Part shown: one piece after another, positions 31,770 through 39,545 of the stretch
Position numbering within the stretch: the first letter of the stretch is position 1
Layout: every line of letters begins with the position of its first letter
Assembly (NCBI GenBank): GCA_900758315.1
Contig: CAAERF010000442.1
Span: forward strand, 1 to 61,507
Length of the DNA: 61,507 nucleotides
DNA from: an uncultured Oscillospiraceae bacterium
GTDB lineage: Bacteria > Bacillota > Clostridia > Oscillospirales > Oscillospiraceae
Direction of reading: 5' to 3'
Translations under genes and position numbers: made by a program
The notes under the pieces: model-generated
The model's database searches: none
Told to the model about the DNA's origin: nothing
What the model saw: the letters and a program-made list of their open reading frames with translations, nothing else

Positions 31770-33461
31770 ATGCTGAAGGGAATCGCTGCGTCGGAGGGCA
31801 TCGGCATCGGCCGTGCCTTTCTGGTAGAGCAGCAGAATATCACGTATGAAACCGGCCCGGCTGGGGATCCGGAACAGGAAAAGGCACGCCTCCACAGAGC
31901 GATTGACGACTTCGTCCGCGAGACAGAGCGTCTGGCGGAGAAGCTGGAGCAGTCCCTGGACCCGCGGGACACGGAGATCATCCGGGGCCACATCACCATG
32001 CTGAGCGATCCCTTTTTGATCGAGCAGATGGACGCCGGAATCGCCGGAGGGCAGTCCGCGGAAGCTGCCGCAGAATCGGTCCTGGACCTGTTCAAGGGCA
32101 TCTTCCAGAGCGCCGGGGACGAGTACACCCGACAGCGTGCCACAGACGTGGAGGACATCAAGCGGAGCCTGCTGGAACTTCTGCTGGGCGTCAAGCCGGT
32201 GGATCTGAAGCATCTCCCCAAAGATACAATTCTGGTGGTAGGCGACCTGACCCCCTCCATGACCGCAGAGATGGACCACGACAGCGTCATGGGCATTGTC
32301 ACCGAGAGCGGTGGTATGACCTCCCATTCTGCCATCCTCTCCAGAGCCCTGGAGATTCCGGCAGTGCTCAGTGTCCCGGATGCCCTCACCCAAATCCGGA
32401 ACGGACAGGAGCTGATTGTCGACGGCACAGAGGGCACTGTCATTGCAGACCCCACGCCGGAGACGGCGGAGGAGTACCGCGCCCGCCGGGAGAACGGAAT
32501 GCAGGAAAGGGAACTGCTGAACCGGTTCCAGGGAAAGGCCACCGTCACCCAAGATGGGATTTCGCTCCAGGTGTTCTGCAACATCGGGACGCCGGAGGAC
32601 GCGAAAAGTGCTGTGGAGCACGACTGCGAAGGCGTCGGACTCTTCCGCACGGAGTTTCTCTTCATGGATCGGGACGCGCTCCCGGACGAGGAGACCCAGT
32701 ACAGGGCGTACCGGCAGGTGTGCGAGACGCTGAAAGACAAGCCTGTCATCATCCGCACCCTGGATGTGGGCGGCGATAAGGACATTCCATATCTCAACCT
32801 GGAGAAGGAGGAAAATCCCTTCCTGGGCTATCGTGCCGTGCGCTACTGCCTGCGGAATCGGGAGATCTGTGAGACGCAGCTGCGCGCGCTGATTCGCGCC
32901 GGCGCGGACACCGGCGGACATCTTCGGATTATGCTCCCCATGGTGACCACTGTCGATGAGATTCGAGCTGTGCGCAAGATGGCAGAGGAGATTTGTCGGG
33001 AAAACAGACTGCTGGAGCCTCAGATCGGCGTCATGATCGAGACGCCAGCCGCTTTTATTATGGCAGACGTCCTGGCGAAGTACAGCGACTTTTTCAGCAT
33101 CGGCACCAATGACCTGACCCAGTACATTATGGCGGCGGACAGAGGCAACAGCAGCGTCGCCTATCTCTGCAAGGCCTACGATCCCGCCGTACTGCGCGCC
33201 CTGCGCGGCGTGATCTCAGCCGGCGTCCGTGCCGGTATTCCGGTGGGCATGTGCGGTGAGGCGGCGGCGGATCCGCTGCTGATACCGGTGCTCATCGGCT
33301 TAGGTCTGGAGGAATTCTCTGTCACGCCTGCGGCTGTGCTCAAGACGCGCTATGAGATCAGCCGCTGGAGTATGGCGGCGGCGTGGAAGGTCGCGGACCA
33401 TGCGCTGACCCTGGAGACGGCCGGGGAAGTGGAAGCGTATTTGAGAGAGATCAAAAAATAG
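31770..33461 (+). CDS. ptsI: phosphoenolpyruvate-protein phosphotransferase (enzyme I)
   Basis: A 563-residue EI. The phosphohistidine motif is GGMTSHSAILSRALEIPAV (near residue 190), the PEP-binding FRTEFLFMDR near 290, and the C-terminal IGTNDLTQYIMAADR and VGMCGEAAADP. It takes phosphate from PEP and passes it to HPr. Full length, no gaps. It is last in the EIIA-HPr-EI operon. Confidence 0.95.
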   Translation: MLKGIAASEGIGIGRAFLVEQQNITYETGPAGDPEQEKARLHRAIDDFVRETERLAEKLEQSLDPRDTEIIRGHITMLSDPFLIEQMDAGIAGGQSAEAAAESVLDLFKGIFQSAGDEYTRQRATDVEDIKRSLLELLLGVKPVDLKHLPKDTILVVGDLTPSMTAEMDHDSVMGIVTESGGMTSHSAILSRALEIPAVLSVPDALTQIRNGQELIVDGTEGTVIADPTPETAEEYRARRENGMQERELLNRFQGKATVTQDGISLQVFCNIGTPEDAKSAVEHDCEGVGLFRTEFLFMDRDALPDEETQYRAYRQVCETLKDKPVIIRTLDVGGDKDIPYLNLEKEENPFLGYRAVRYCLRNREICETQLRALIRAGADTGGHLRIMLPMVTTVDEIRAVRKMAEEICRENRLLEPQIGVMIETPAAFIMADVLAKYSDFFSIGTNDLTQYIMAADRGNSSVAYLCKAYDPAVLRALRGVISAGVRAGIPVGMCGEAAADPLLIPVLIGLGLEEFSVTPAAVLKTRYEISRWSMAAAWKVADHALTLETAGEVEAYLREIKK

Positions 33462-33480
33462 AGATCGTTTTGACAGAAAA

Positions 33481-33506
33481 AACGCCACGTCATAAGACGT
33501 GGCGTT
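33481..33506 (-). terminator. minus-strand terminator of the second HPr gene
   Basis: AACGCCACGTC/GACGTGGCGTT form a perfect 11-bp stem with a 4-base loop; on the minus strand it is followed by TTTTTCTG. It is one of several hairpins between convergent genes. Confidence 0.65.
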
Positions 33507-33560
33507 CAGTCTATGGACAGACGACGGGAGGCCCGATCATCGCGAAAGGCCTCGCCAGAG

Positions 33561-33583
33561 TTCCGGCATCTTGAATGCCGGAA
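33561..33583. repeat. inverted repeat (hairpin) between ptsI and the second HPr gene
   Basis: TTCCGGCAT (33561-33569) and ATGCCGGAA (33575-33583), perfect, loop CTTGA. There is no T-tract on the plus side beyond TAAAAT, so it is not a standard terminator. Confidence 0.55.
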
Positions 33584-33597
33584 TAAAATCAAATTGG

Positions 33598-33628
33598 AAA
33601 AAAGTGACGACAGGTGCGTCACTTTTTT
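33598..33628. terminator. bidirectional terminator downstream of ptsI
   Basis: AAAAAAGTGACG (33598-33609) pairs perfectly with CGTCACTTTTTT (33617-33628), with a loop of 7. The A/T flanks allow termination of both convergent transcripts. Confidence 0.8.
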
Positions 33629-33635
33629 CTCTTCT

Positions 33636-33712
33636 CAGCCCGCAAGTGCGTTTCCGAAGGGAGGGCACGCAGTCGGGCTGCAGGATTCGGAAAAATGCCT
33701 GCATTTTTCCGA
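33636..33712. repeat. two further hairpins in the same intergenic region
   Basis: CAGCCCG/CGGGCTG (33636-33642 with 33674-33680) encloses TGCGT/ACGCA. Next, TCGGAAAAATGC (33687-33698) pairs with GCATTTTTCCGA (33701-33712) around a 2-base centre. Confidence 0.55.
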
Positions 33713-33729
33713 GAGGGCACCGCAATCTC

Positions 33730-34008
33730 TTATTTATGGGGCAGTTCATTCAGCTCCCGTTCGATAAAGTCCACAAAGTAGGCCAGCGCCTCTTCCTCGC
33801 GCCCGCCGTCGCAGACCAGCGTCACTTCCGAACCGCACTTGAGATAGTTTGCCATCAGATCAATCACGTTTTTGGGATTGATCTCCTTGTCCTGATACAG
33901 GATTTTGATATTGCAGTCGTAATAGTCGCTGAGCTTTTCGCTGAGCATGACCGAGGGAAGCATATGCAGGCCGTACTGGCAGGTAATTGTAACTTTCTTT
34001 GAAACCAT
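33730..34008 (-). CDS. divergent HPr-family protein
   Basis: A 92-residue second HPr-like protein. The N-terminal MVSKKVTITCQYGLHMLPSV keeps the His15 position but replaces the catalytic Arg (HARPA becomes HMLPS). The Ser46 region reads EINPKNVIDLMANYL, losing the KSIM signature. The paralogue therefore looks unfit for standard sugar phosphotransfer and may be regulatory, like Crh or other HPr-fold proteins. It is transcribed toward ptsI. Confidence 0.75.
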   Translation of the reverse strand: MVSKKVTITCQYGLHMLPSVMLSEKLSDYYDCNIKILYQDKEINPKNVIDLMANYLKCGSEVTLVCDGGREEEALAYFVDFIERELNELPHK

Positions 34009-34083
34009 CTTTCTTTTCTCCCACTTTAGCGCTCATTTCAACCGCTGATTTTACTGTTATTTTAAGCCACTGTCAGATGATTG

Positions 34084-34536
34084 TCAATGCGGTCCGGGAG
34101 GAAACGAATCGGATGCGGCCAGAGTGATTTCGTGGACCAGCTGTTCCAGGGTCACGGTCTCGAGGCTCTCCCGCATGGCAAGAACGGCGTCATCGAGATG
34201 ACAGCCCAGCACCGTTTCGAAGGAATGTCCCACTTTGCAGGTTTGCGAGATGTTGGGGTGGAAGGAAAACAGGTTCCTTCGACTTCCGCCCTCAACGGCG
34301 GCAAACACGTCCCACAGGGTGATGGTAGAGGGGGACTTTGCCAGAGTGGTCGCGCCTTTGCCCGCCGAGATATTCAGCAGACCGGCCTCCTTCAGCTTGC
34401 CGAAGAGCTGCCGCACCATGACCGGGTTGCAGCCGGTGCTCTCCGCAAGCATTGCGCTGGTCATTCGCCTTCCGTCGGAAATGGCAATCAGAATGAGCAT
34501 CTGGACAGAGACGGTAAATTGCGTGTTGGTTCTCAT
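34084..34536 (-). CDS. Rrf2-family transcriptional regulator
   Basis: A 150-residue winged-helix regulator. The HTH region MTSAMLAESTGCNPVMVRQL (residues 25-44) and the SPSTITLWDVFAAVEG segment are typical of Rrf2. Only Cys36, Cys100 and Cys112 are present, not the three-Cys cluster spacing of IscR/NsrR, so a thiol-switch or YwnA-like sensor is more likely than an iron-sulfur sensor. It is divergent from a nitroreductase across a perfect inverted repeat that is the obvious operator. Confidence 0.9.
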   Translation of the reverse strand: MRTNTQFTVSVQMLILIAISDGRRMTSAMLAESTGCNPVMVRQLFGKLKEAGLLNISAGKGATTLAKSPSTITLWDVFAAVEGGSRRNLFSFHPNISQTCKVGHSFETVLGCHLDDAVLAMRESLETVTLEQLVHEITLAASDSFPPGPH

Positions 34537-34600
34537 ACTGGATCCCCCGGGAAATAGACTGCCTCTATTTTAGCATACTTTCCGAAAAATTCATAAAATG

Positions 34601-34644
34601 TTTTTATTGTAGTTGTTTACGCTACAATAAAAATGGGCTATACT
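34601..34644 (+). promoter_or_regulatory. nitroreductase promoter inside an inverted-repeat operator
   Basis: TTTTTATTGTAG (34601-34612) and CTACAATAAAAA (34622-34633) form a perfect 12-bp inverted repeat around 9 bases. The -35 TTTACG (34616-34621) lies in the centre, and after a 17-base spacer TATACT (34639-34644) is the -10. A dimeric regulator on the repeat would cover the -35. Candidate binder: the divergent Rrf2 protein. Confidence 0.7.
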
Positions 34645-34673
34645 GGTTGCATCATTGAAAAGGAGGTCTTACC

Positions 34674-35237
34674 ATGACCAACGAAGTGTTAACGGCGATA
34701 AGCCAGCGGGCTTCCTGTAAGGGATTCGCGGATGAACTGCCGGAGCGGGAAGCGCTTCAGGCCATCGCCCAGGCGGCCATCGCATCTCCCAGCGCCACCA
34801 ATCAACAGCCCTGGCAGATTGTCGTGGTGACAAATCGGGACCTGATTGGGGAAATGGAGGAGGAGACCGTCAGAATGATGGGGCAGATTCCGGCCTATCA
34901 GGGGTTCTATGATATGGTCACGTCCACGGGCATGAAGCTGTTTTACAACGCGCCCTGTATGATTGTGCTGCCCATTGACAAGCGCAATCCCTATGCCCAG
35001 TACGACTGCGGCATTGCCAGCCAGAGCATCTGTCTGGCCGCGCAGTCCCTCCACGTGGCGAGCCACATTATCGCCATCAACGAGGTGGCTTTTTCCGGGG
35101 AGAAGGCGGCTTATTTCAAGGAAAAACTCCGGTTCCCCGAGGGCTATGAGTTTGGACTGGCGGTGCTTCTCGGCAGGGAAGCGGTTCCCAGTACGCCTCA
35201 CGAGCCCAATCCCGCCAAAATTACATATATCGACTGA
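34674..35237 (+). CDS. nitroreductase-family FMN oxidoreductase
   Basis: A 187-residue nitroreductase. The FMN-binding N-terminus ISQRASCKGFADE, the segment SPSATNQQPWQIVVV and the C-terminal EFGLAVLLGR are family hallmarks. Such enzymes reduce nitro compounds, quinones or flavins with NAD(P)H. AAAAGGAGG precedes the ATG. Divergence from an Rrf2 regulator suggests induction by an electrophile or redox stress. Confidence 0.9.
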   Translation: MTNEVLTAISQRASCKGFADELPEREALQAIAQAAIASPSATNQQPWQIVVVTNRDLIGEMEEETVRMMGQIPAYQGFYDMVTSTGMKLFYNAPCMIVLPIDKRNPYAQYDCGIASQSICLAAQSLHVASHIIAINEVAFSGEKAAYFKEKLRFPEGYEFGLAVLLGREAVPSTPHEPNPAKITYID

Positions 35238-35258
35238 CCGGGTTTGCGGCCGGAAAGA

Positions 35259-35297
35259 GCGACAGTGCGACAGCAGGGCATGCTGTCGCACTGTCGC
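35259..35297 (+). repeat. 17-bp perfect hairpin after the nitroreductase gene
   Basis: GCGACAGTGCGACAGCA (35259-35275) pairs with TGCTGTCGCACTGTCGC (35281-35297) around 5 bases. Each arm contains two copies of GCGACAG. Only a short GTCGTTT follows, so it may be a weak terminator. Confidence 0.6.
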
Positions 35298-35321
35298 GTC
35301 GTTTACTGTGAAGTGGAGAGG

Positions 35322-35519
35322 CTACAAATCCTCCAAATCAGCGGCCGGAATGTCATTTTCCAGGTTGTCACGGGCCAGGTCCGTGTCAATAACAGGATAG
35401 ATGTCCCCGGGAATGGGACGCTCCTTGTGAGAAATGTGCTGACCGGCACCGCCGGTTTCGTACGCTGTCTCCGGCAGAGGACGGGACCGTTTCGGACGCT
35501 TTGCGCCGTTCTTTTTCAT
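35322..35519 (-). CDS. small hypothetical protein (65 residues)
   Basis: A short, hydrophilic protein beginning MKKNGAKRPKRSRPLPETAY and ending IPAADLEDL: basic N-terminal third, acidic C-terminal half, no hydrophobic helix. GAGGTG six bases upstream of ATG 35519 supports translation. I recognise no family. It lies 59 bases downstream of the amidase-domain gene on the same strand and may be co-transcribed with it. Confidence 0.5.
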   Translation of the reverse strand: MKKNGAKRPKRSRPLPETAYETGGAGQHISHKERPIPGDIYPVIDTDLARDNLENDIPAADLEDL

Positions 35520-35578
35520 GGGAATCACCTCGGGCTTAGTTTGCCTGGGGAAGGGTGGAACGATTCAGAAAACTCAGT

Positions 35579-36061
35579 TCACCAGATTCTCACGCCGTCT
35601 ATATGTAGAAAGTGGGCGGACTCGTAAAAATAGGATGCCAGTGGCCGGTCCAGGGCATCGTCTGTGTGAGCTGCTACCAGAATTGTCGGTGAGACCGCAG
35701 TGATCACAGGTGAGTGGTAGAAGTGACCGGCGGCAGTGCCCAGCTGCACAATGTCGCCGGGCTGTGCCTCCTGCTCCGTGACCGCATGGGCAAAGGGTCC
35801 CGCGGATTGGTTGGTGACAAGGAACTGGTAAAGATAGGCGACGCCGGTCCAGGAGGCCGTGCGGTGGCTGGCGGAATGATAAAACCAGCCGGTGACAGGG
35901 GTGTCGTTCATCTGTCCCGCTCCGGCATAGATACACTGGGAGGCGAAGTTGGTGCAGTCACCGCCGAGGGCGTCAAAGTTGAAGTATGCGGGATTCCGGC
36001 CAAGGGCCCACTTGCGTGCGTAGGCGACGGCAGCGCTTCGGTTGTAGGGGATCGTTTTCAT
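35579..36061 (-). CDS. amidase-domain (papain-like fold) protein
   Basis: A 160-residue single-domain protein of the putative amidase family often found in Firmicute cell-wall and spore proteins. It starts YNRSAAVAYARKWALGRNP. The catalytic Cys lies in GGDCTNFASQCIYAG, the His probably in AGHFYHSPVIT. There is no signal peptide, so it acts inside the cell or is packaged in the spore. GAAAGGAGTGGGGCA precedes the ATG. Confidence 0.8.
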   Translation of the reverse strand: MKTIPYNRSAAVAYARKWALGRNPAYFNFDALGGDCTNFASQCIYAGAGQMNDTPVTGWFYHSASHRTASWTGVAYLYQFLVTNQSAGPFAHAVTEQEAQPGDIVQLGTAAGHFYHSPVITAVSPTILVAAHTDDALDRPLASYFYESAHFLHIDGVRIW

Positions 36062-36170
36062 TGCCCCACTCCTTTCTCTTTATTGTTATGAGAAGTTATC
36101 AAAATGGTGCGCGAAGGAGGTGGGCACAGATGGGTGGACGATATTTAGCCCGCTGTGCCAGAGCGCAGGG

Positions 36171-36214
36171 CAATAAAAAAGTACCACGACCCAAAGGCGT
36201 GGTATTCTTTATTG
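36171..36214 (-). terminator. second minus-strand terminator after tRNA-Ala
   Basis: Minus-strand ACCACG/CGTGGT hairpin with loop CCTTTGGGT, followed by ACTTTTTTATTG; flanking A/T pairing extends the stem. It shares the ACCACGAC motif with the hairpin next to the tRNA. Confidence 0.65.
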
Positions 36215-36250
36215 TAACAGCGAGACACGATAGATGCCGCCTTCTGGCAG

Positions 36251-36298
36251 CCACCAATGAAAAAACCACGACATTTGTCGTGGTTTTTTCATTGGTGG
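36251..36298 (-). terminator. 22-bp terminator hairpin overlapping the tRNA 3' end
   Basis: Positions 36251-36272 and 36277-36298 are perfectly complementary over 22 bp with a 4-base loop. On the minus strand GTGGTTTTTTCATTGG gives the T-tract. The first six bases of the hairpin (CCACCA) are the 3' end of tRNA-Ala, including its encoded CCA. Confidence 0.85.
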
Positions 36299-36368
36299 AC
36301 CCAAAGGGATTCGAACCCTCGACCTCTCGGATGCGAACCGAACGCTCTCCCAGCTGAGCTATGGGCCC
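36293..36368 (-). tRNA. tRNA-Ala (anticodon CGC)
   Basis: The minus strand folds as a 76-base cloverleaf: acceptor GGGCCCA/TGGGTCC with the G3-U70 alanine identity pair, D arm GCTC...GAGC, anticodon stem TTCGG/CCGAG with loop TTCGCAT (anticodon CGC), T arm GAGGG TTCGAAT CCCTT, discriminator A and an encoded CCA. It decodes GCG. Confidence 0.93.
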
Positions 36369-36453
36369 ATAGGCAACGGTCTCAAAAAACAACCATTATT
36401 ATAGCACAAGATTTGGGTTTGTAAAGAGATTACAGAAAAAAACAATTCACCAC

Positions 36454-36482
36454 TTGATAAATGGGGAGGGATATAGTACAAT
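36454..36482 (+). promoter_or_regulatory. sigma-A promoter of the SRP RNA
   Basis: TTGATA (36454-36459), 17 bases, TACAAT (36477-36482). The start of the RNA near 36490 is 7-8 bases beyond the -10. Confidence 0.75.
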
Positions 36483-36489
36483 ACCGTTA

Positions 36490-36624
36490 GCTCCGGCGGT
36501 GACGTTTGAGGTTACGGTCCCGCGCAACGGCAGCCCGTGAACCATGTCAGGCGGGGAACCGAGCAGCATTAAGCGGTCACTCCATGTGCCGCGGGTAAGT
36601 CGTAGCCGAGCCATCGCCGGAGTG
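36490..36624 (+). ncRNA. ffs: signal recognition particle RNA
   Basis: The conserved helix 8 domain is visible as GTGAACCATGTCAGG...GGGAACCGAGCAGCATTAAG (about 36537-36575). The ends CTCCGGCGGTG (36491-36501) and CATCGCCGGAG (36612-36622) pair to close the molecule, and TGTTTTAT follows as terminator. Its place just ahead of dnaX is the usual clostridial arrangement. It binds Ffh and directs membrane-protein targeting. Confidence 0.9.
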
Positions 36625-36737
36625 TTTTATCAAAAGGATAACGTGTCTTAAACCAGATGCGCGGCGCCTCCCGGGAGAGAAACCGGCCGCCGCGCTTTTT
36701 GTTTTCCGCGAAAGCCGGAGGAAAGGAGCGGACCTCA

Positions 36738-38477
36738 GTGTACCAGGCGCTGTACCGAAAATGGCGGCCCAAACTGTTTGACGACGTGGTGGGCCAGTCC
36801 CATATCACGGAGACGTTAAAAAATCAGGTCAGGAACAACCGGCTCTCCCACGCCTATCTGTTCACCGGAACCCGTGGGACGGGCAAGACCACCTGCGCCA
36901 AGATTCTGGCCAAGGCGGTCAACTGCCAGCACCCTGTCGAGGGAAATCCCTGCGGGAGCTGTCCCGCCTGTGTGGGTATCGACAGCGGTTCCATTCTGGA
37001 CGTGGTGGAGCTGGACGCGGCCTCCAACAACGGTGTGGACCAGGTCCGAGCCCTCCGGGACGAGGCGATCTACGCACCCGCCGCCGTGCGCAAGCGGGTG
37101 TATATCGTGGACGAGGTCCACATGCTGTCGGTGGCGGCCTTCAACGCCCTGCTGAAGATTCTGGAGGAGCCGCCGGAACACCTGATCTTCATCCTGGCCA
37201 CCACGGAGCTCCACAAGGTGCCCGCCACCATCCTCTCCCGGTGCCAGCGCTTCTCTTTCAAGCGCATCCTGCCGGCGGAGATCCAGAACCGGCTGCTGAC
37301 GGTGGCGGAGCGGGAGAACATCGACCTGACCCAGGACGGAGCGGCACTGCTGGCCCGGCTGGCTGACGGCGCCCTGCGGGACGCCCTGTCTCTGCTGGAC
37401 CAGTGCGCAGTGTCCGGGCGGCAGGTGAACCGGGAACTGGTGCTGGAGACGTTGGGCCTGGCCGGAAACCTGAAAACCGCCCATATTATGAATGCGGTCC
37501 GAAAAGGGGACACGGAAGGGGCCCTGACCCAGCTGGCCCAGCTCTACGAGGCGGGCAAGGACGTCAGTGCGGTGCTCTCCGAGCTGTCTGCTCTGACCCG
37601 GGACCTGCTGATCCGCAAGACGGCGGCCAAAGGCGGCGAGGGCCTGCTGACCGGCGGGTACGACGAGGAGACCCTGCGCACCCTGTCCAAAGGACTGACC
37701 GCCGAGCGGCTGCTGCAAATGCTCCAGCTACTCCAGAGCGCCCAGGCGGGCCTGAAAACCAGCGCTAACCGGCGCACGGACGCGGAGCTGTGTCTGATTC
37801 AGCTCTGCGACCCGAGACTGGACGGTTCCGTAGAGGCACTGGCGGCCCGGGTGGCTCAGCTGGAGGCAAAGCTGGCGGCGGGCATTCCAGTTGCGGCACC
37901 GGCTGTGGAGGAAGCGCTGCCGGAATTGCCGCCGGAGCCGGTGCGAGAGACGGTGGTTCCTCAGCCGGAGCCGCCGGTGGAGGAGGATCTGCCACCCTGG
38001 GATCTGGAACCGCCGCCCGAGGAGCTGCCTCCGATCGAGCCAGAACCGGTACAGCAGGCGCCGGTCCAACCGGAGCCGGTTCCAAAGCAAGGGGCCCCAG
38101 CGCCAAAGCCGGAGGTGTCCGGCGGCGACAGTCAGTTCTGGACCCAGCTGGTATCTCAGCTGCGGCCGGTGGTGGGCCCGGCGGCCTATCCCTTTTTGGC
38201 CAACCCGTCCATGACCAGTGGACGGCTGGAAGGGGATCTGCTGACCCTGTATGTCAGCGACGCCTTTGTCAAGGGCATGGTGGACAAGCCGCCACTGCTC
38301 CAAAAGGTGTCGGAGGCGGCGGCAGGCCGTCACGGCGGACCGGTGCAGGTCAAAGTGACCGTGGGCGCCCCACCGGCAGCACCGGCACAGGAGGCCGGTG
38401 TCCTGAATGCGGAGGAAGCGGACCCCTTTGCGGATCTGGTGGCCTTTGGCCGGCAGGCCGGCATGACAATCGACTGA
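36738..38477 (+). CDS. dnaX: DNA polymerase III subunit gamma/tau
   Basis: A 579-residue clamp-loader ATPase. MYQALYRKWRPKLFDDVVGQ opens it; Walker A GTRGTGKTT, zinc Cys in CQHPVEGNPCGSCPAC, Walker B YIVDEVHML and sensor 1 ATTELHKVP fill residues 40-150. Residues 385-465 are a Pro/Glu-rich linker, then a tau-like C-terminal domain. GTG 36738 follows AAAGGAG; the ORF from 36657 starts too far upstream. No A-AAA-AAG slippery site was seen, so only tau is expected. Confidence 0.95.
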   Translation: MYQALYRKWRPKLFDDVVGQSHITETLKNQVRNNRLSHAYLFTGTRGTGKTTCAKILAKAVNCQHPVEGNPCGSCPACVGIDSGSILDVVELDAASNNGVDQVRALRDEAIYAPAAVRKRVYIVDEVHMLSVAAFNALLKILEEPPEHLIFILATTELHKVPATILSRCQRFSFKRILPAEIQNRLLTVAERENIDLTQDGAALLARLADGALRDALSLLDQCAVSGRQVNRELVLETLGLAGNLKTAHIMNAVRKGDTEGALTQLAQLYEAGKDVSAVLSELSALTRDLLIRKTAAKGGEGLLTGGYDEETLRTLSKGLTAERLLQMLQLLQSAQAGLKTSANRRTDAELCLIQLCDPRLDGSVEALAARVAQLEAKLAAGIPVAAPAVEEALPELPPEPVRETVVPQPEPPVEEDLPPWDLEPPPEELPPIEPEPVQQAPVQPEPVPKQGAPAPKPEVSGGDSQFWTQLVSQLRPVVGPAAYPFLANPSMTSGRLEGDLLTLYVSDAFVKGMVDKPPLLQKVSEAAAGRHGGPVQVKVTVGAPPAAPAQEAGVLNAEEADPFADLVAFGRQAGMTID

Positions 38478-38493
38478 AAAGGAGCGAGCATAG

Positions 38494-38859
38494 ATGGCAA
38501 AAGGATACAACAACCGCGGTATGCGTGGCATGGGCGGTATGGGCGGCGGCATGAATATGAACATGCTCCGCCAGGCCCAGAAGATGCAGGCGGACATGCA
38601 GAAGATGCAGAGCCAGCTGGAGGAAAAGGAGTACACTGCCGCGTCCGGCGGCGGCGCGGTGAAGGTGGTGGCCAACGGCAAGCATGAGCTGAAGAGCCTG
38701 ACCATCCTTCCCGACGCGGTGGACCCCAACGACGTGGAGATGCTCCAGGATATGATCCTGCTGGCGGTCAACGACGTGTTCCGTCAGGCGGACGAGGATG
38801 CCAAATCCTCCATGAACAAGCTGGCCGGCGGTATGAATCTGGGTTCGCTGGGGCTGTAA
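38494..38859 (+). CDS. ybaB: YbaB/EbfC nucleoid-associated protein
   Basis: A 121-residue DNA-binding protein. The Gly/Met-rich N-terminus GMRGMGGMGGGMNMNML precedes the family core LRQAQKMQADMQKMQSQLEEK and VVANGKHELKSLTI. It is 16 bases after dnaX, with AAAAGGAG. Confidence 0.92.
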   Translation: MAKGYNNRGMRGMGGMGGGMNMNMLRQAQKMQADMQKMQSQLEEKEYTAASGGGAVKVVANGKHELKSLTILPDAVDPNDVEMLQDMILLAVNDVFRQADEDAKSSMNKLAGGMNLGSLGL

Positions 38860-38881
38860 TGCGGAAAAGCGCATAAAAGAT

Positions 38882-38920
38882 GCCCGCAGATTGGAGATTT
38901 CCAGCCTGCGGGCGTTTTTT
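38882..38920 (+). terminator. terminator of dnaX-ybaB
   Basis: GCCCGCAG (38882-38889) / CTGCGGGC (38906-38913) followed by GTTTTTT; an inner TGGA/TCCA pairing extends it. Confidence 0.85.
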
Positions 38921-38939
38921 CGTTTGATTTGGGGTGTGG

Positions 38940-39542
38940 TTACATCTCCTGACGGCCCTCCAGGGCGCGCATCAGGGTGGCGTCGTCGGCGTACTCCAGA
39001 TGGCTGCCCACCGGGATGCCGTAGGCCAGCCGGGTGATCTTCACGCCGAACTCCCGGAGCAGCCGGGACAGGTACATGGCGGTGGTCTCGCCCTCGGTGT
39101 CCGGGTTGGTGGCCATAATGACCTCTTCCACGCCGCCGGCGGCCACCCGGGACACCAGCTCGGTAATCCGCAGGTCGTCGGGCCCCACGTGGTTCATGGG
39201 AGAGATCACCCCGTGGAGGACGTGGTACACGCCGTTGTACTCGCCGGAGCGCTCCATGGCGATCACATCCTTGGGGTCCGCCACCACGCAGATCAGGGCG
39301 TGATCCCGCTTGTGGCTGGCGCAGAGGGCACAAGGGCCGTCACCTTCGGTGAGGTTCTGGCAGATGGGACAGCGGGTCACCGAGTGCTTGGCGTTGAGAA
39401 TGGCCGCGGCAAAGGCCTCTGCCTCCGGGTCAGACAGGTTGAGGACGTAGAAGGCCAGGCGCTGAGCGGACTTGACGCCGATGCCGGGCAGGCGGGCGAA
39501 CTGTTCGGTCAGCTCCTCCAGGGCTGGGGGCAGGTACTGCAT
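38940..39542 (-). CDS. recR: recombination mediator RecR
   Basis: A 200-residue protein with helix-hairpin-helix LPGIGVKSAQRLAFYVLN (residues 17-34), a four-Cys zinc finger CPIC...CALC and a Toprim domain (ICVVADPKDVIAME). It acts with RecFO in gap repair. It is convergent with dnaX-ybaB, whereas in most Firmicutes recR follows ybaB on the same strand. The start is 3 bases downstream of the rpe stop. Confidence 0.95.
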   Translation of the reverse strand: MQYLPPALEELTEQFARLPGIGVKSAQRLAFYVLNLSDPEAEAFAAAILNAKHSVTRCPICQNLTEGDGPCALCASHKRDHALICVVADPKDVIAMERSGEYNGVYHVLHGVISPMNHVGPDDLRITELVSRVAAGGVEEVIMATNPDTEGETTAMYLSRLLREFGVKITRLAYGIPVGSHLEYADDATLMRALEGRQEM

Positions 39543-39545
39543 CGC

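Noticed and set aside
36738..38477. Programmed frameshift in dnaX giving a gamma subunit
   Set aside because: No A-AAA-AAG type slippery sequence or following stem was seen near the tau/gamma border.
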